A stretch of 64,000 nucleotides of DNA from Paracoccaceae bacterium (GTDB taxonomy: Bacteria > Pseudomonadota > Alphaproteobacteria > Rhodobacterales > Rhodobacteraceae): contig JAKVCO010000016.1 in assembly GCA_022448245.1 (NCBI GenBank), positions 18,324 through 82,323 on the forward strand. The letters are read 5' to 3'. Numbering within the stretch: the first letter of the stretch is position 1; every line of letters starts with the position of its first letter. The notes beneath the pieces were generated by a model. It was given only the letters and a program-made list of their open reading frames with translations, was not told where the DNA came from and searched no databases. Made by a program: the position numbers and the translations under genes. Below are positions 9,241 through 18,491 of the stretch, one piece after another.

Positions 9241-10431
9241 ATGACCAATCTACCGCGCAAAGACCTCTTCGAGATGCCCGAGGGGCTGATCTACCTTGAT
9301 GGTAACTCCCTCGGCCCGTTGCCAAAATCCGTGCCCGCGAAGCTCGCTCAGGTGGTGAATGACGAATGGGGTCAGCACCTAATCCGTGGCTGGAATGTCG
9401 ATGACTGGATGGGGCAACCGGTGAGCATTGCCGATCGTATGGGCCATCTGATTGGCGCGGCACCGGGTACCTGTGTCCTTGGCGATACGCTGTCGCTGAA
9501 GGTGCATCAGGCGCTTTCGGCGGCGCTGGTGCTGCGGCCTGGTCGCAAAACGGTGTTGTCAGATACCGGCAACTTCCCGACAGACCTCTACATGGCGCAG
9601 GGCCTGATCCGTCAGCTGGATCAAGGGCACGAGCTCAAGACCGTCGCACCCGAAGAGGTGGCTGATCACATCACCGAAGACGTCGCCGTGGTGATGCTCA
9701 CCCATGTCGACTACCGCACAGGGCGCATGCACGACATGGCCGCCATCACCGAGAGGGCCCACGCAGCCGGTGCCGTGATGATCTGGGACCTCGCCCATTC
9801 GGCTGGCGCCGTGCCGGTCGATCTGGAGGGGTGCCGCGCCGAATTCGCTGTTGGCTGTACCTACAAATACATCAACGCGGGCCCCGGCTCCCCCGCGTTC
9901 ATCTATGTCCGCCCGGATGTCTCCGGCGAAGTGTTTCCGGCCCTGTCCGGCTGGCTCGGCCATGAGGCACCTTTCGCCTTTGACCCCGACTACCGCCCCG
10001 GCCCGGGGATTGAGCGGTTCCGCGTTGGCACGCCACCTGTACTGCAGGTCGCCGCGCTCGATGCAGCCCTCGACGCGTGGGACGGGGTGGAGATGGAAGA
10101 CATCCGCCGCGCCTCCGTCGCGCTGTGCGAACAGTTCATCGCGGAAGTCGAAGCGCGAGTCCCAGCGCTGACGTTGGCCTCGCCGCGTGACGCCAGCCAG
10201 CGGGGCAGTCAGGTCAGCTTCCATTTTGAGCATGGCTATGCCGCCATGCAGGCCCTTATCGCACGTAACGTGATCGGCGATTTCCGCGCCCCTGACATCA
10301 TGCGCTTTGGCTTCACGCCGCTCTACCTCGGGCCCGAAGACGTTACGGGCGCTGTGGATATTCTGGCAAAGGTGATGGATGGCAAGCTGTGGGACCGGCC
10401 TGAGTACCACGCGCGGTCACGCGTTACCTAG
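9241..10431 (+). CDS. kynU: Kynureninase
   Basis: A 396-residue PLP enzyme that cleaves kynurenine or 3-hydroxykynurenine to anthranilate or 3-hydroxyanthranilate plus alanine. It opens with LIYLDGNSLGPLP, a hallmark of kynureninases, has the PLP-contacting IWDLAHSAG (Asp183) and the Schiff-base lysine in CTYKYINAGPG (Lys209), followed by the conserved FRVGTPPVLQ. Length is normal for the family. It forms an operon with the formamidase-like hydrolase before it. Its last 15 bases overlap, tail to tail, with the glycosyltransferase gene on the minus strand. Confidence 0.95.
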   Translation: MTNLPRKDLFEMPEGLIYLDGNSLGPLPKSVPAKLAQVVNDEWGQHLIRGWNVDDWMGQPVSIADRMGHLIGAAPGTCVLGDTLSLKVHQALSAALVLRPGRKTVLSDTGNFPTDLYMAQGLIRQLDQGHELKTVAPEEVADHITEDVAVVMLTHVDYRTGRMHDMAAITERAHAAGAVMIWDLAHSAGAVPVDLEGCRAEFAVGCTYKYINAGPGSPAFIYVRPDVSGEVFPALSGWLGHEAPFAFDPDYRPGPGIERFRVGTPPVLQVAALDAALDAWDGVEMEDIRRASVALCEQFIAEVEARVPALTLASPRDASQRGSQVSFHFEHGYAAMQALIARNVIGDFRAPDIMRFGFTPLYLGPEDVTGAVDILAKVMDGKLWDRPEYHARSRVT

Positions 10432-11442
10432 AAGCTCCTCATAGAGCGCGAGAAGCTCTGATGCCTCGCGCTCCAACGGGAAGTTCTTACGAACATGGGC
10501 AACGGCAGCCTCTTGGTAGGCCTCCAGATTGCCGCCCACGATGTCATTGACAGAAGCAATGATCGCGTTTGTGTCGTCCTGATCGACAAGCGCCCCGGTT
10601 TCGCCGGGCACGACGAGCTCCTCAAAAGCGCCGACGCGGGTGGCGATGACAGGCACCGCGCAGGCCATGGCCTCGAGCACAGTGAGGCCGAAGCCTTCGC
10701 CCAATCGGTTCGGGGCGATAAAGAGGTCCATCGCGCGGTACCAATCTGCCACCGCATCCATGGGCACCTCAGGCACAAAGCGGATGCGATGATGCAGACC
10801 CGCATTGCGGATCTTGGCATCCAGCCGCTTCTGATACTCGACATGCTTCTCTGTAGCGCGGCCGATGATGACACCGCGCAGGCGCCGATCTGCCTTACAT
10901 GCCGCGATCATGGCATCGACGAAAACATCCGTTCCCTTCTGCGGCCTGATCCGGCCAAAGCAGCCGACGTAGATGTCCCCTTCCGGCAGGCCCAGCTTGC
11001 GTTTGGCTTCCGTCCGATCGGGTGCCGGATAGAAAACGCGCGTGTTCACGCCATGCAGGATCACGCGGGAGGGCAGGTGCACGACACTCGCCGTCTTCTG
11101 GCAGGTGGCCACGATGGCATCCATGTTGCCCATCAGCCATTTAGTGTAGCCCGTACGGCTGCGTTGAGAGGCGGATGTGAAGATCAGCTTGTAGCGGCGG
11201 CGCAGGATGTGGCACAGGAAAAGGCCAAGCAACATCTCGGTATTGCGGCGGGCGTGCCAGACGCGCCAGCGGTCGCGTGGCATCAGCATCGCGCGCCAAA
11301 CTGGGATATGCGGCGTCCCCTCGGGAAGGCCTGGGCCGGTTGCCACAACACCGTCCATCAGCGGGACCAGCCTGGCGATGGTTGCCGTCACTCCGGAAAG
11401 CCGTCTCTTCAGATTGGGAGCGACGGCGCGGATGTCCTTCAT
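10417..11442 (-). CDS. GT4-type glycosyltransferase
   Basis: A 341-residue glycosyltransferase with a GT-B fold. The C-terminal half has GCFGRIRPQKGTDVFVDAM and the EX7E nucleotide-sugar motif in APNRLGEGFGLTVLEAMACA. There is no signal peptide. The ATG at 11442 overlaps the ubiB stop (TGATG), so it is translated with ubiB. In related roseobacters a glycosyltransferase beside ubiB is familiar to me only loosely; its acceptor is unknown and could be lipopolysaccharide core or a glycolipid. The open frame extends upstream through ubiB but that part is only an overlap artefact. Confidence 0.85.
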   Translation of the reverse strand: MKDIRAVAPNLKRRLSGVTATIARLVPLMDGVVATGPGLPEGTPHIPVWRAMLMPRDRWRVWHARRNTEMLLGLFLCHILRRRYKLIFTSASQRSRTGYTKWLMGNMDAIVATCQKTASVVHLPSRVILHGVNTRVFYPAPDRTEAKRKLGLPEGDIYVGCFGRIRPQKGTDVFVDAMIAACKADRRLRGVIIGRATEKHVEYQKRLDAKIRNAGLHHRIRFVPEVPMDAVADWYRAMDLFIAPNRLGEGFGLTVLEAMACAVPVIATRVGAFEELVVPGETGALVDQDDTNAIIASVNDIVGGNLEAYQEAAVAHVRKNFPLEREASELLALYEELLGNA

Positions 11443-12968
11443 CAGAAGAGGCTCGCGACCGAAGCGCCGATGGCCGCGCTGGCTAGTGCTATGGCCGTGA
11501 TCAGAACCAAGGAGGTGCCGCGCGGCTCTTCCTTCGGTTTCGGGTTCGACGCCTCGATCAGCATCTTCTCGGCGAGCTGCGGCAGGCGGGGCCCGAACCG
11601 GCTCAATACCCGTGCCGTCTTGTAGAGGTCCTTGGCGAGGGCCGCGGGCCCAACGTTCTTGCGCACGTAGTCCTCGACCACGGGTCGCGCGACCTTCCAA
11701 ATGTTGATGTTGGGGTTGAGCGTACGCGATACGCCTTCGACCACCACCATGGTGCGCTGAAGCAGGATAAGCTCGGTCCGGGTTTCCATCCCGAAGCGTT
11801 CCGTCACCTCAAAGAGATACGTCAGCAGCCGCGCCATGGAGATGCGGGACGCGTCCATACCAAAGATGGGCTCTCCCACGCTGCGAAGTGCGCGGGCAAA
11901 TTCATCGACGTCTCGGTCTGCGGGAACGTAACCGGCCTCAAAGTGCACCTCAGCCACGCGCTGATAGTCCTTGCGGATGAAGCCAAAGAGGATCTCGGCA
12001 TAGACGCGGCGCGTGTATTCATCGAGTCGCCCCATGATCCCGAAATCGAGCGCGATGATCGTGCCGTCTTCGGCGATCTTTAGGTTCCCCTGATGCATGT
12101 CGCCGTGAAAATAGCCGTCGCGCAGGGCATGGAGCAGAAAGTAGCGGAGGATCCGTTCGCCCAGTTCTATGCGGTCATGTCCACCGGCTTCGACGGCCTT
12201 GAGGTCGGCGGCGTTGATGCCGTCTGCCCATTCCAGCGTCATCACGCGGCGCCCTGACAGATCCCACTTCACCTCCGGCACGCGGAAGCCTGCGTCGTCT
12301 TTGGTGTTGGCCGCGAATTCTGCGGCAGCAGAGGATTCGAGCCTCAGATCGAGCTCCGCCATCACCACACCATTGAAGTGATCAATCACATCGAGCGGTT
12401 TCAGACGCCGCGACGAGGGCGATAGCCGATCCACGATGGAAGCCGCCGCATAGAAGGCGTCGATATCCTTCTGGAAGGCTTTCTCAATCCCGGGCCGCAG
12501 CACTTTGACCGCCACGATCTCCCCGCTCTTCCGATCGACGGCTTTGTGCACCTGAGCGAGGGAAGCGGCTGCGATCGGCTCTGAGAAGCTCGAAAAAAGC
12601 TCGTCGCATTTGGTGCCAAGCTCCCGCTCGACCGTGCGTTTGGCTTCGCGTGTCGAGAAAGCAGGCAGTTTGTCCTGCAGTACCCGCAGCTGAATGGCGA
12701 GCTCATCGCCCACCACGTCCGGGCGCGTGGAGAAAATCTGGCCGAACTTGATGTAGGCAGGCCCAAGCGCGGTGAGCGCGCGGACAAGCGGCGGCATCGA
12801 CGGATCACCGCGATAACCTAGCCATTGGAACGGCCACCCCAGTACGCGCGCCACAAGGCGCAGCGCGGGCGGCGCATCCATCGCCTCGAGCACGACCTTC
12901 ATCGCGCCCGTGCGCTCGAAAGTGGCGCCCGTGCGGATCAGGCGCAGGATGTTATGGGGGCCACGCAT
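11442..12968 (-). CDS. ubiB: UbiB, atypical kinase of ubiquinone biosynthesis
   Basis: A 508-residue ADCK/UbiB protein. It has the family KxGQ motif (YIKFGQIFSTRPDVV), the alanine-rich loop AAASLAQVHKA, the VKVLRPG lysine, the HGDMHQGNL catalytic-loop motif and DFG (ALDFGIMG). The C-terminus ends in a hydrophobic stretch (SLVLITAIALASAAIGASVA) that anchors it in the membrane. UbiB is an ATPase needed for aerobic coenzyme Q synthesis. It lies 9 bases after ubiE and overlaps the glycosyltransferase start. Confidence 0.95.
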   Translation of the reverse strand: MRGPHNILRLIRTGATFERTGAMKVVLEAMDAPPALRLVARVLGWPFQWLGYRGDPSMPPLVRALTALGPAYIKFGQIFSTRPDVVGDELAIQLRVLQDKLPAFSTREAKRTVERELGTKCDELFSSFSEPIAAASLAQVHKAVDRKSGEIVAVKVLRPGIEKAFQKDIDAFYAAASIVDRLSPSSRRLKPLDVIDHFNGVVMAELDLRLESSAAAEFAANTKDDAGFRVPEVKWDLSGRRVMTLEWADGINAADLKAVEAGGHDRIELGERILRYFLLHALRDGYFHGDMHQGNLKIAEDGTIIALDFGIMGRLDEYTRRVYAEILFGFIRKDYQRVAEVHFEAGYVPADRDVDEFARALRSVGEPIFGMDASRISMARLLTYLFEVTERFGMETRTELILLQRTMVVVEGVSRTLNPNINIWKVARPVVEDYVRKNVGPAALAKDLYKTARVLSRFGPRLPQLAEKMLIEASNPKPKEEPRGTSLVLITAIALASAAIGASVASLF

Positions 12969-12977
12969 GGTGCTTTG

Positions 12978-13727
12978 CTAGATCTTCCAGCCGCTGTGGA
13001 GGCAGGCCACGCCTTGCGTCATGTTCCGGTACTTGGCGTTTCCGAAGCCCGCCGTGCGCACCATCTCGAGGAAGGTGTCCTGATCGGGGAACTTGCGGAT
13101 CGACTCAACAAGGTACTGGTAACTGTCGCGGTCGCCGGTGATGAGACGCCCCATCTCCGGGATCACATTGAAGGAATAAGCGTCATAGCCTGCCTGTAGC
13201 AGCGGGTTTGGCATCTGACTGAACTCCAGCACCATCAGACGCCCGCCGGGCCGGAGCACACGGTAGGCTTCATTCAGCGCTTCCTGTGGGCGCGTGACAT
13301 TCCGGATCCCGAACGAGATCGTATAGACGTCAAACGTGTTGTCTTCGAAGGGCAGCGCCATCGCGTCACCCACCAGCCAATCGAGCTGATGCGCCATGCT
13401 TTCGGCTTCGGCGCGTTTGCGGCCTTCGATCAGCATCCCTTCGGTGAGATCGAGCACCGTCGCGTGCCCCTGACCAGCGCGCTTGAGGAAGCGAAAGGCG
13501 ATATCGCCCGTGCCGCCTGCCACATCGAGCAGTTCTTGACCGGCCCGCGGCGCGAGCCAATCCATCATCGCGTCTTTCCAGAGTCGGTGGATACCCACGC
13601 TCATGACGTCGTTCATGATATCGTATTTCGAGGCGACCGAACTGAACACGCCGCGGACGCGTCCGGCTTTTTCGCTCTCCGGCACGGTTTCATTGCCGAA
13701 ATGAGTAGTGGATTCGCTGTCTGTCAT
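12978..13727 (-). CDS. ubiE: UbiE, demethylmenaquinone/ubiquinone C-methyltransferase
   Basis: A 249-residue class I SAM methyltransferase. It shows [20 protein letters not shown], motif [17 protein letters not shown], and the late [14 protein letters not shown] and [11 protein letters not shown] motifs that define UbiE/COQ5. It performs the C-methylation of the quinone ring in ubiquinone synthesis. It is first in a minus-strand operon with ubiB and the glycosyltransferase. The intergenic region 13728-13803 separates it from a divergent membrane-protein gene and must hold promoters for both. Confidence 0.96.
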   Translation of the reverse strand: MTDSESTTHFGNETVPESEKAGRVRGVFSSVASKYDIMNDVMSVGIHRLWKDAMMDWLAPRAGQELLDVAGGTGDIAFRFLKRAGQGHATVLDLTEGMLIEGRKRAEAESMAHQLDWLVGDAMALPFEDNTFDVYTISFGIRNVTRPQEALNEAYRVLRPGGRLMVLEFSQMPNPLLQAGYDAYSFNVIPEMGRLITGDRDSYQYLVESIRKFPDQDTFLEMVRTAGFGNAKYRNMTQGVACLHSGWKI

Positions 13728-13803
13728 GGGAATATGCGGCTTTGCCTAAGTCTTGTCTTAATCTTGATATAAGGGTCTCCGGGAAAGAACAAATAGTCGC
13801 GAG

Positions 13804-14382
13804 GTGGGGCCCTTGCTGTTAATCGGTGCGTTAGTGGCCACGGTAGTGGGTGTGTGCGGTCTTTGGGTCGTGCACAGGCTTGGTCTTGTGGGCCAATTGC
13901 GTGATGTGATTACCCAGCGTCTTTCGCCTCCAAACATGGAAAATCGCGATCGGGTTTTGGGAACACCAGCCCAGCAGCACGTCAACCGCGATGGTCAGGC
14001 GTTGGTCCTAAGTCTTGCTCTTTGGCCCCGCTTGGTGTTCACGCTTTGCATCGTGGCGGTCCTTGCCGTGGCGAACCTGCAGCCTGATGATTTGCCCCGT
14101 GGTCGCTTCTGGGAAAGCTACATGATCTTGTCGGCGCTGGCGGCGTGGGTTGTTGGTTATGTCTGGACGTACCAGGTGATCCTCGATGGCCCGCGTCTCC
14201 TCCTTCCTACGTGGCTTTTCACGTCCCGTGCGCTCGATCTGCGTAAGCTCGATCGCGTTGAGGACCAGGGCTCGCTGATGCTAGTGCTGCATATGAAAGG
14301 CGGCAACAGGGTGCGTCTGCCCAAGCTCTTGCGCAACCGTGCGACGCTGATGCGCGCGCTGGCGGTGCACGCCACGCCTTGA
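13804..14382 (+). CDS. Membrane protein of unknown function
   Basis: About 190 residues with an N-terminal membrane helix (LLLIGALVATVVGVCGLWVV), a cytoplasmic linker, two more helices around residues 78-93 and 105-128, and a soluble C-terminal part (VILDGPRLLLPTWLFTSRAL then DLRKLDRVEDQGSLMLVLHM) that looks like a small PH-like beta barrel. No catalytic motifs are seen. Start may be GTG at 13804 or TTG at 13813; the AGGTGGGG at 13802-13809 fits the TTG better. It precedes mutM by 32 bases and may share its transcript. Confidence 0.65.
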   Translation: MGPLLLIGALVATVVGVCGLWVVHRLGLVGQLRDVITQRLSPPNMENRDRVLGTPAQQHVNRDGQALVLSLALWPRLVFTLCIVAVLAVANLQPDDLPRGRFWESYMILSALAAWVVGYVWTYQVILDGPRLLLPTWLFTSRALDLRKLDRVEDQGSLMLVLHMKGGNRVRLPKLLRNRATLMRALAVHATP

Positions 14383-14414
14383 TCTTCCGACCCAGAGCGC
14401 GCTAGCGCAGGGCC

Positions 14415-15266
14415 ATGCCAGAGTTACCCGAAGTCGAAACTGTCCGCCGTGGGCTCGAGCCTGTGATGACCGGCCAGCTGATCGAGCGGGCCGAGGTCAA
14501 CCGGCCTGATTTGCGTTGGCCCCTGCCTGAACGGATGCAGGAACGGCTGATCGGGCAATCGGTCCTAAGGCTGCGCAGGCGCTCTAAATATGTCCTCGCC
14601 GATCTGGGTTCTGGCGAAACGCTTCTCATTCACCTGGGCATGTCGGGGCGTATGCTGATTTCCGGCGCGGAGGTTGGCGGGTTCTATCATGACCACCCGG
14701 CGCCTGAGAAACACGACCACGTCGTGCTCCATATGGGGCAGGGCGCGCGGATCACCTTCAATGACGCGCGTCGCTTTGGGCACATGGACCTCTGGCCCAC
14801 GGAGGACATGGAGAACCACTGGCTCATCAAGTCGCTCGGACCTGAGCCCTTGGGCAATGCGTTTGATGGCGCCTACATGGCCGCTGCGCTGAAAGGGAAG
14901 AACACGCCGATCAAGACTGCACTGCTCGACCAGCGCATCGTGAGCGGACTTGGCAATATATATGTCTGCGAGGTTCTGTTCCGCGCCGGCATCTCCCCCA
15001 AACGCAAAGCGGGCAATCTGAGCGCCGAGAGGGCGGGCGCCCTTGTGCCGATCATCCGGGACGTCCTGCAGGACGCGATCGAGGCTGGCGGGTCGAGCCT
15101 GCGCGACTATCGGCAGGCGGACGGGGAGCTCGGCTATTTCCAACACACCTTCCGCGTCTACGACCGCGAAGGCGAGGCCTGCACCCGCGATGCTTGCGGC
15201 GGCGAAATAAAACGGATCGTGCAATCGGGACGTTCCAGCTTTTACTGTGGCACCTGCCAACGTTAA
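14415..15266 (+). CDS. mutM: Formamidopyrimidine-DNA glycosylase
   Basis: A 283-residue Fpg/MutM protein beginning [18 protein letters not shown], so Pro and Glu are the catalytic residues after removal of Met. The RRRSKYVL loop holds the conserved lysine. The H2TH region includes [16 protein letters not shown], and the C-terminus has a four-cysteine zinc finger (CTRDACGG and YCGTCQR). It removes 8-oxoguanine and other oxidised purines and nicks the strand. Confidence 0.97.
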   Translation: MPELPEVETVRRGLEPVMTGQLIERAEVNRPDLRWPLPERMQERLIGQSVLRLRRRSKYVLADLGSGETLLIHLGMSGRMLISGAEVGGFYHDHPAPEKHDHVVLHMGQGARITFNDARRFGHMDLWPTEDMENHWLIKSLGPEPLGNAFDGAYMAAALKGKNTPIKTALLDQRIVSGLGNIYVCEVLFRAGISPKRKAGNLSAERAGALVPIIRDVLQDAIEAGGSSLRDYRQADGELGYFQHTFRVYDREGEACTRDACGGEIKRIVQSGRSSFYCGTCQR

Positions 15267-15299
15267 GAAGGCTAAAGCCAAAGCAACAGGGATGAGCCA

Positions 15300-16076
15300 A
15301 TGGCCTATGAGACGATCCTCTACGAGGTGGACGACCACGTCGCGACAATCACCTTGAACCGTCCGGAGGCGCTGAATGCGCTGAACTCGCAGCTCCTGAG
15401 CGAACTTGCCGCCGCACTTGGCGAAGCTGACGGCAATAAGAAGGTGCGGGCGATTATCCTGACGGGCTCCGAGAAGGCCTTCGCCGCGGGTGCCGATATC
15501 TCGGAGATGGCGCAGAAGGATTTCGTGGACGTCTATACAGAGGATCTGTTTGGCGCAGAGATCGAAGCCGTCATGCGGACGCGCAAACCGATTATCGCTG
15601 CCGTCTCCGGCTATGCGTTGGGCGGCGGGTGCGAGCTTGCCATGATCTGCGATTTCATCGTCTGCTCCGATACCGCGAAGTTCGGCCAGCCCGAAATCAA
15701 CCTCGGCGTCATTGCAGGCATCGGTGGATCGCAGCGCCTGACGCGCTTCGTCGGCAAATCTAAGAGCATGGACATGCATCTGACCGGCCGCTTCATGGAC
15801 GCCGAAGAGGCGGAGCGTTCGGGCCTGGTGTCCCGCGTCGTGCCTGCGGACAAGCTCATGAAGGAAGTGCGCATCATCGCCGACAAGATTGCTGAGAAAA
15901 GCCAGATCTCGGTCATGGCCGCAAAGGATGCCGTGAACCGCAGCTACGAGACGACACTGCGCGAGGGCCTCGCCTATGAGAAGCGCCTCTTCTTCTCTCT
16001 CTTCTCTACGCATGACCAGAAAGAGGGCATGGAGGCCTTTCTCACCAAACGCGAGCCACGCTTTCGCGATAAGTAA
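15300..16076 (+). CDS. Enoyl-CoA hydratase (crotonase)
   Basis: A 258-residue crotonase. The oxyanion-hole segments are [10 protein letters not shown] and [15 protein letters not shown], and both catalytic glutamates are present (GGGCELA and GQPEINLG). It hydrates 2-enoyl-CoA to 3-hydroxyacyl-CoA in fatty-acid oxidation. It starts 33 bases after mutM and probably shares its transcript, a gene order I recognise from other Rhodobacteraceae beside rpsT-dnaA. Confidence 0.92.
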   Translation: MAYETILYEVDDHVATITLNRPEALNALNSQLLSELAAALGEADGNKKVRAIILTGSEKAFAAGADISEMAQKDFVDVYTEDLFGAEIEAVMRTRKPIIAAVSGYALGGGCELAMICDFIVCSDTAKFGQPEINLGVIAGIGGSQRLTRFVGKSKSMDMHLTGRFMDAEEAERSGLVSRVVPADKLMKEVRIIADKIAEKSQISVMAAKDAVNRSYETTLREGLAYEKRLFFSLFSTHDQKEGMEAFLTKREPRFRDK

Positions 16077-16253
16077 GCGCCACAGGACGCGAGGCTTGCG
16101 TTATGCGTAGGCCCAGCCTATACGACGCGCCTGACATGCGCGTGCAGCCCGCAAAAGGCTCGCTTCGTCCCGGCGACCGACGTTCCGGTGGGCAGTGTAC
16201 GCACTCGAAACATACGCTGACCATCAGGTCTGGAAGAGAAAGAGACGATACCC

Positions 16254-16517
16254 ATGGCAAATACGCCTCAGTCCAAGAAACGCGCCCGCCAGCTCGAGCG
16301 CCGTACGGCCGTAAACAAAGCACGCCGTTCCCGTATCCGCACCCACCTGCGCAAAGTCGAAGAAGCGATCGCGTCCGGCGACTCGGCTGCTGCGAAAGAA
16401 GCTCTGAAAGTGGCTCAGCCCGAGCTGATGCGCGGCGTGACCAAGGGTGTGTATCACAAAAACACCGCTGCCAGAAAAATGTCCCGCCTTGCTGCGCGGG
16501 TTAAGTCGCTCGGCTGA
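16254..16517 (+). CDS. rpsT: 30S ribosomal protein S20
   Basis: An 87-residue, strongly basic protein that begins [17 protein letters not shown] and ends VKSLG, the standard S20 pattern. It binds 16S rRNA early in 30S assembly. It has its own leader (16077-16253) and is followed by a strong intrinsic terminator at 16566-16599, so it is probably a single-gene unit. GAAAGAGACG lies just before the ATG. Confidence 0.98.
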   Translation: MANTPQSKKRARQLERRTAVNKARRSRIRTHLRKVEEAIASGDSAAAKEALKVAQPELMRGVTKGVYHKNTAARKMSRLAARVKSLG

Positions 16518-16705
16518 TTCCGGTGAGCGACTCAGGCCAATTGTGCCTGTGGAAAAGACTTTTTCGAAAGCGCCGTCCTGCGGCGCTTTCTTAATTTTTG
16601 GAGTGGCGCCGAGGGTCAACAGATTCTTTCTGGCCAATTATTGAGTCAAGAGAATTGAGCTGTTGATGGGCCTGCTTTCGATTCATTAAAACTAAGGAGC
16701 GAGTC
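16516..16705. promoter_or_regulatory. Cluster of six GANTC sites between rpsT and dnaA, with a DnaA-box-like site
   Basis: GANTC, the target of the alphaproteobacterial cell-cycle methylase CcrM, occurs at 16516, 16529, 16622, 16643, 16680 and 16701. Chance would give about one per 250-300 bases. A TTTTCCACA (minus strand, 16548-16556) is one base from the consensus DnaA box. In Caulobacter, methylation of a GANTC site in the dnaA promoter tunes dnaA transcription, so the same control is likely here. I found no set of DnaA boxes, so I do not call an origin. Confidence 0.6.
16566..16599 (+). terminator. Intrinsic terminator of rpsT
   Basis: A perfect 10-bp stem, GAAAGCGCCG with CGGCGCTTTC, closes a five-base loop (TCCTG) and is followed by TTAATTTTT. 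It lies 48 bases after the rpsT stop. Confidence 0.9.
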
Positions 16706-16995
16706 ATTCGCATTGGGGGACATGAGCTCAGGGATGATTTGAATGCAGGGACAGTGTATTCAGGTGTTTTTGAGCGCGTACAAAGGGTTAGCTTAGGGAG
16801 CTGCCCAAAGTGCGAGGCGGGTCCGCGCTACCCATGTCCACGAGGCTGTATCGAGGTGTGACACCTTAGGCATCAACGGGTTCGCCCGATGAGCACTCCC
16901 TTTTTTGGGGGGAGCTACGGCTTTGCTCGTTCGAATGATCTGCCATTCGCGGCCTATCTGCGGGCCAATAAGAAACGCTAAAGCACGGAAGCTGC
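16600..16995. other. Gene-free dnaA upstream region
   Basis: About 400 bases without a credible gene. It holds four of the GANTC sites, a perfect 13-base palindrome AGGTGTGACACCT at 16854-16866 and a weaker hairpin (CTCCC with GGGAG around 16895-16914). No clear -35/-10 pair stood out. The dnaA promoter must lie here. Confidence 0.7.
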
Positions 16996-18351
16996 ATGAC
17001 ACAGGAAGCCTGGGGGACGGTTCGCCAAAATTTGAAACGTGTTGTGGGGGCGAATGCCTTCACTGCGTGGATTGAACCGCTTGAGTTTAACGATGCGCGG
17101 GACGGCGTGGCCTCTTTTTCGGCTCCGACCGCGTATGTGGGTAACTATGTGGATCGAAATTTCGGTGATGACATCCTTTTCGGCCTGCGCCGTGAAGGCG
17201 TCAAGGTCGAGCGCGTGTCGTTCGAAGTGTCCTCCGAGCTCGCGCGCCGTGCAGCTGAGCGTGTGAATGACGAGGCTGACGAGGCTGAAGGCGAAGAGGC
17301 CGTGATGGAGCTCACCAGCGCTCGCCTCGACCCGCGCTACACCTTCGAAAAGTTCATCGTCGGCAAGCCCAACGAGATGGCCTTTGCCGCCGCGAAGCGC
17401 GTGGCCGAAGGGCGGGGCGTCGTCTTCAATCCGCTCTTCCTCTACGGTGGCGTGGGCCTTGGTAAGACGCACCTGATGCAGGCCATCGCGTGGGACCTGC
17501 GCGAGCTTCGCCCAGACCTTAATGTCGTCTACTTGAGCGCTGAGCAATTCATGTACCGCTTCATCCAAGCGCTCCGCGAGCGCAAGATGATGGACTTCAA
17601 GCTCCAGTTCCGGAACGCCGACGTGCTGATCGTCGATGACGTACAGTTCATCGCCGGCAAGGACAGCACACAGGAAGAGTTCTTCCACACGTTCAATGCG
17701 CTCGTGGATCAGGGCAAACAGATCATCATCTCTGCCGACCGTGCACCGGGTGAGATCAAGCAGCTCGAAGAACGTATCGCCTCGCGCCTGCAGTCCGGCC
17801 TCGTCGTCGACCTGCACCCGACGGATTACGAACTGCGCCTCGGCATCCTTCAGGCCAAGGTGGAGCATTACCGCAAGGATTACCCGGGTCTCACGATCCA
17901 GGATGGCGTGCTGACCTATCTTGCACACCGTATCTCCACGAACGTTCGCGTGCTTGAAGGCGCGCTGACCCGCCTCTTCGCCTTTGCCTCGCTCGTGGGC
18001 AAAGAGATCACGCAAGAGCTGACGCAAGACTGCCTTGCCGACATCCTCCGCGCCTCGGACCGCAAGACCACCGTTGAAGAGATCCAGCGTAAGGTGGCCG
18101 AGCATTTCAACATTCGCCTCTCGGACCTGCTTGGGCCCAAGCGCTCGCGCAACCTCGCGCGTCCGCGCCAGATGGCGATGTACCTCTCCAAGAAGATGAC
18201 GGCCCGGTCGCTCCCCGATATCGCGCGCCGTTTTGGCGGGCGGGACCACACAACCGTCATGCACGGGGTCAAGAAGATCGAAGAGCTGATGACCGAGGAT
18301 AGCCAGATCGCTGACGATCTGGAGATGCTTCGCCGCGCACTCGAGGCCTAA
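16996..18351 (+). CDS. dnaA: Chromosomal replication initiator DnaA
   Basis: A 451-residue DnaA. Domain I is at 1-80, an acidic linker (DEADEAEGEEA) at 93-103, and the AAA+ domain has Walker A GGVGLGKT (151-158), Walker B VLIVDDVQF and sensor residues. Domain IV ends with the DNA-binding signature DIARRFGGRDHTTVMHGVKK. It melts the origin and also acts as a transcription factor. ATG at 16996 gives the expected MTQEAWGTVRQNL start. dnaN follows after 140 bases. Confidence 0.98.
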   Translation: MTQEAWGTVRQNLKRVVGANAFTAWIEPLEFNDARDGVASFSAPTAYVGNYVDRNFGDDILFGLRREGVKVERVSFEVSSELARRAAERVNDEADEAEGEEAVMELTSARLDPRYTFEKFIVGKPNEMAFAAAKRVAEGRGVVFNPLFLYGGVGLGKTHLMQAIAWDLRELRPDLNVVYLSAEQFMYRFIQALRERKMMDFKLQFRNADVLIVDDVQFIAGKDSTQEEFFHTFNALVDQGKQIIISADRAPGEIKQLEERIASRLQSGLVVDLHPTDYELRLGILQAKVEHYRKDYPGLTIQDGVLTYLAHRISTNVRVLEGALTRLFAFASLVGKEITQELTQDCLADILRASDRKTTVEEIQRKVAEHFNIRLSDLLGPKRSRNLARPRQMAMYLSKKMTARSLPDIARRFGGRDHTTVMHGVKKIEELMTEDSQIADDLEMLRRALEA

Positions 18352-18491
18352 ACTCGGGTTCTTTCGCGTCATTCGCGCCGCAAATTCTGCCAGATGTCGT
18401 CTCGCACGCCGAAAAGGCTTGCGGGACGGGCGTGAGCAAGTAGTTTCCAAGCCCCGGGGGACCTTCCCGGGTAGAGGGACGGAGAGGCTCA

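Noticed and set aside
14565..16013. Long open frame on the minus strand opposite mutM and the crotonase gene
   Set aside because: It is antisense to two well-recognised genes, has no domain pattern, and open antisense frames are common at this GC content.
16600..16995. Replication origin upstream of dnaA
   Set aside because: Only one near-consensus DnaA box (16548-16556) was found and no AT-rich unwinding region with repeats; in many alphaproteobacteria the origin is not next to dnaA.
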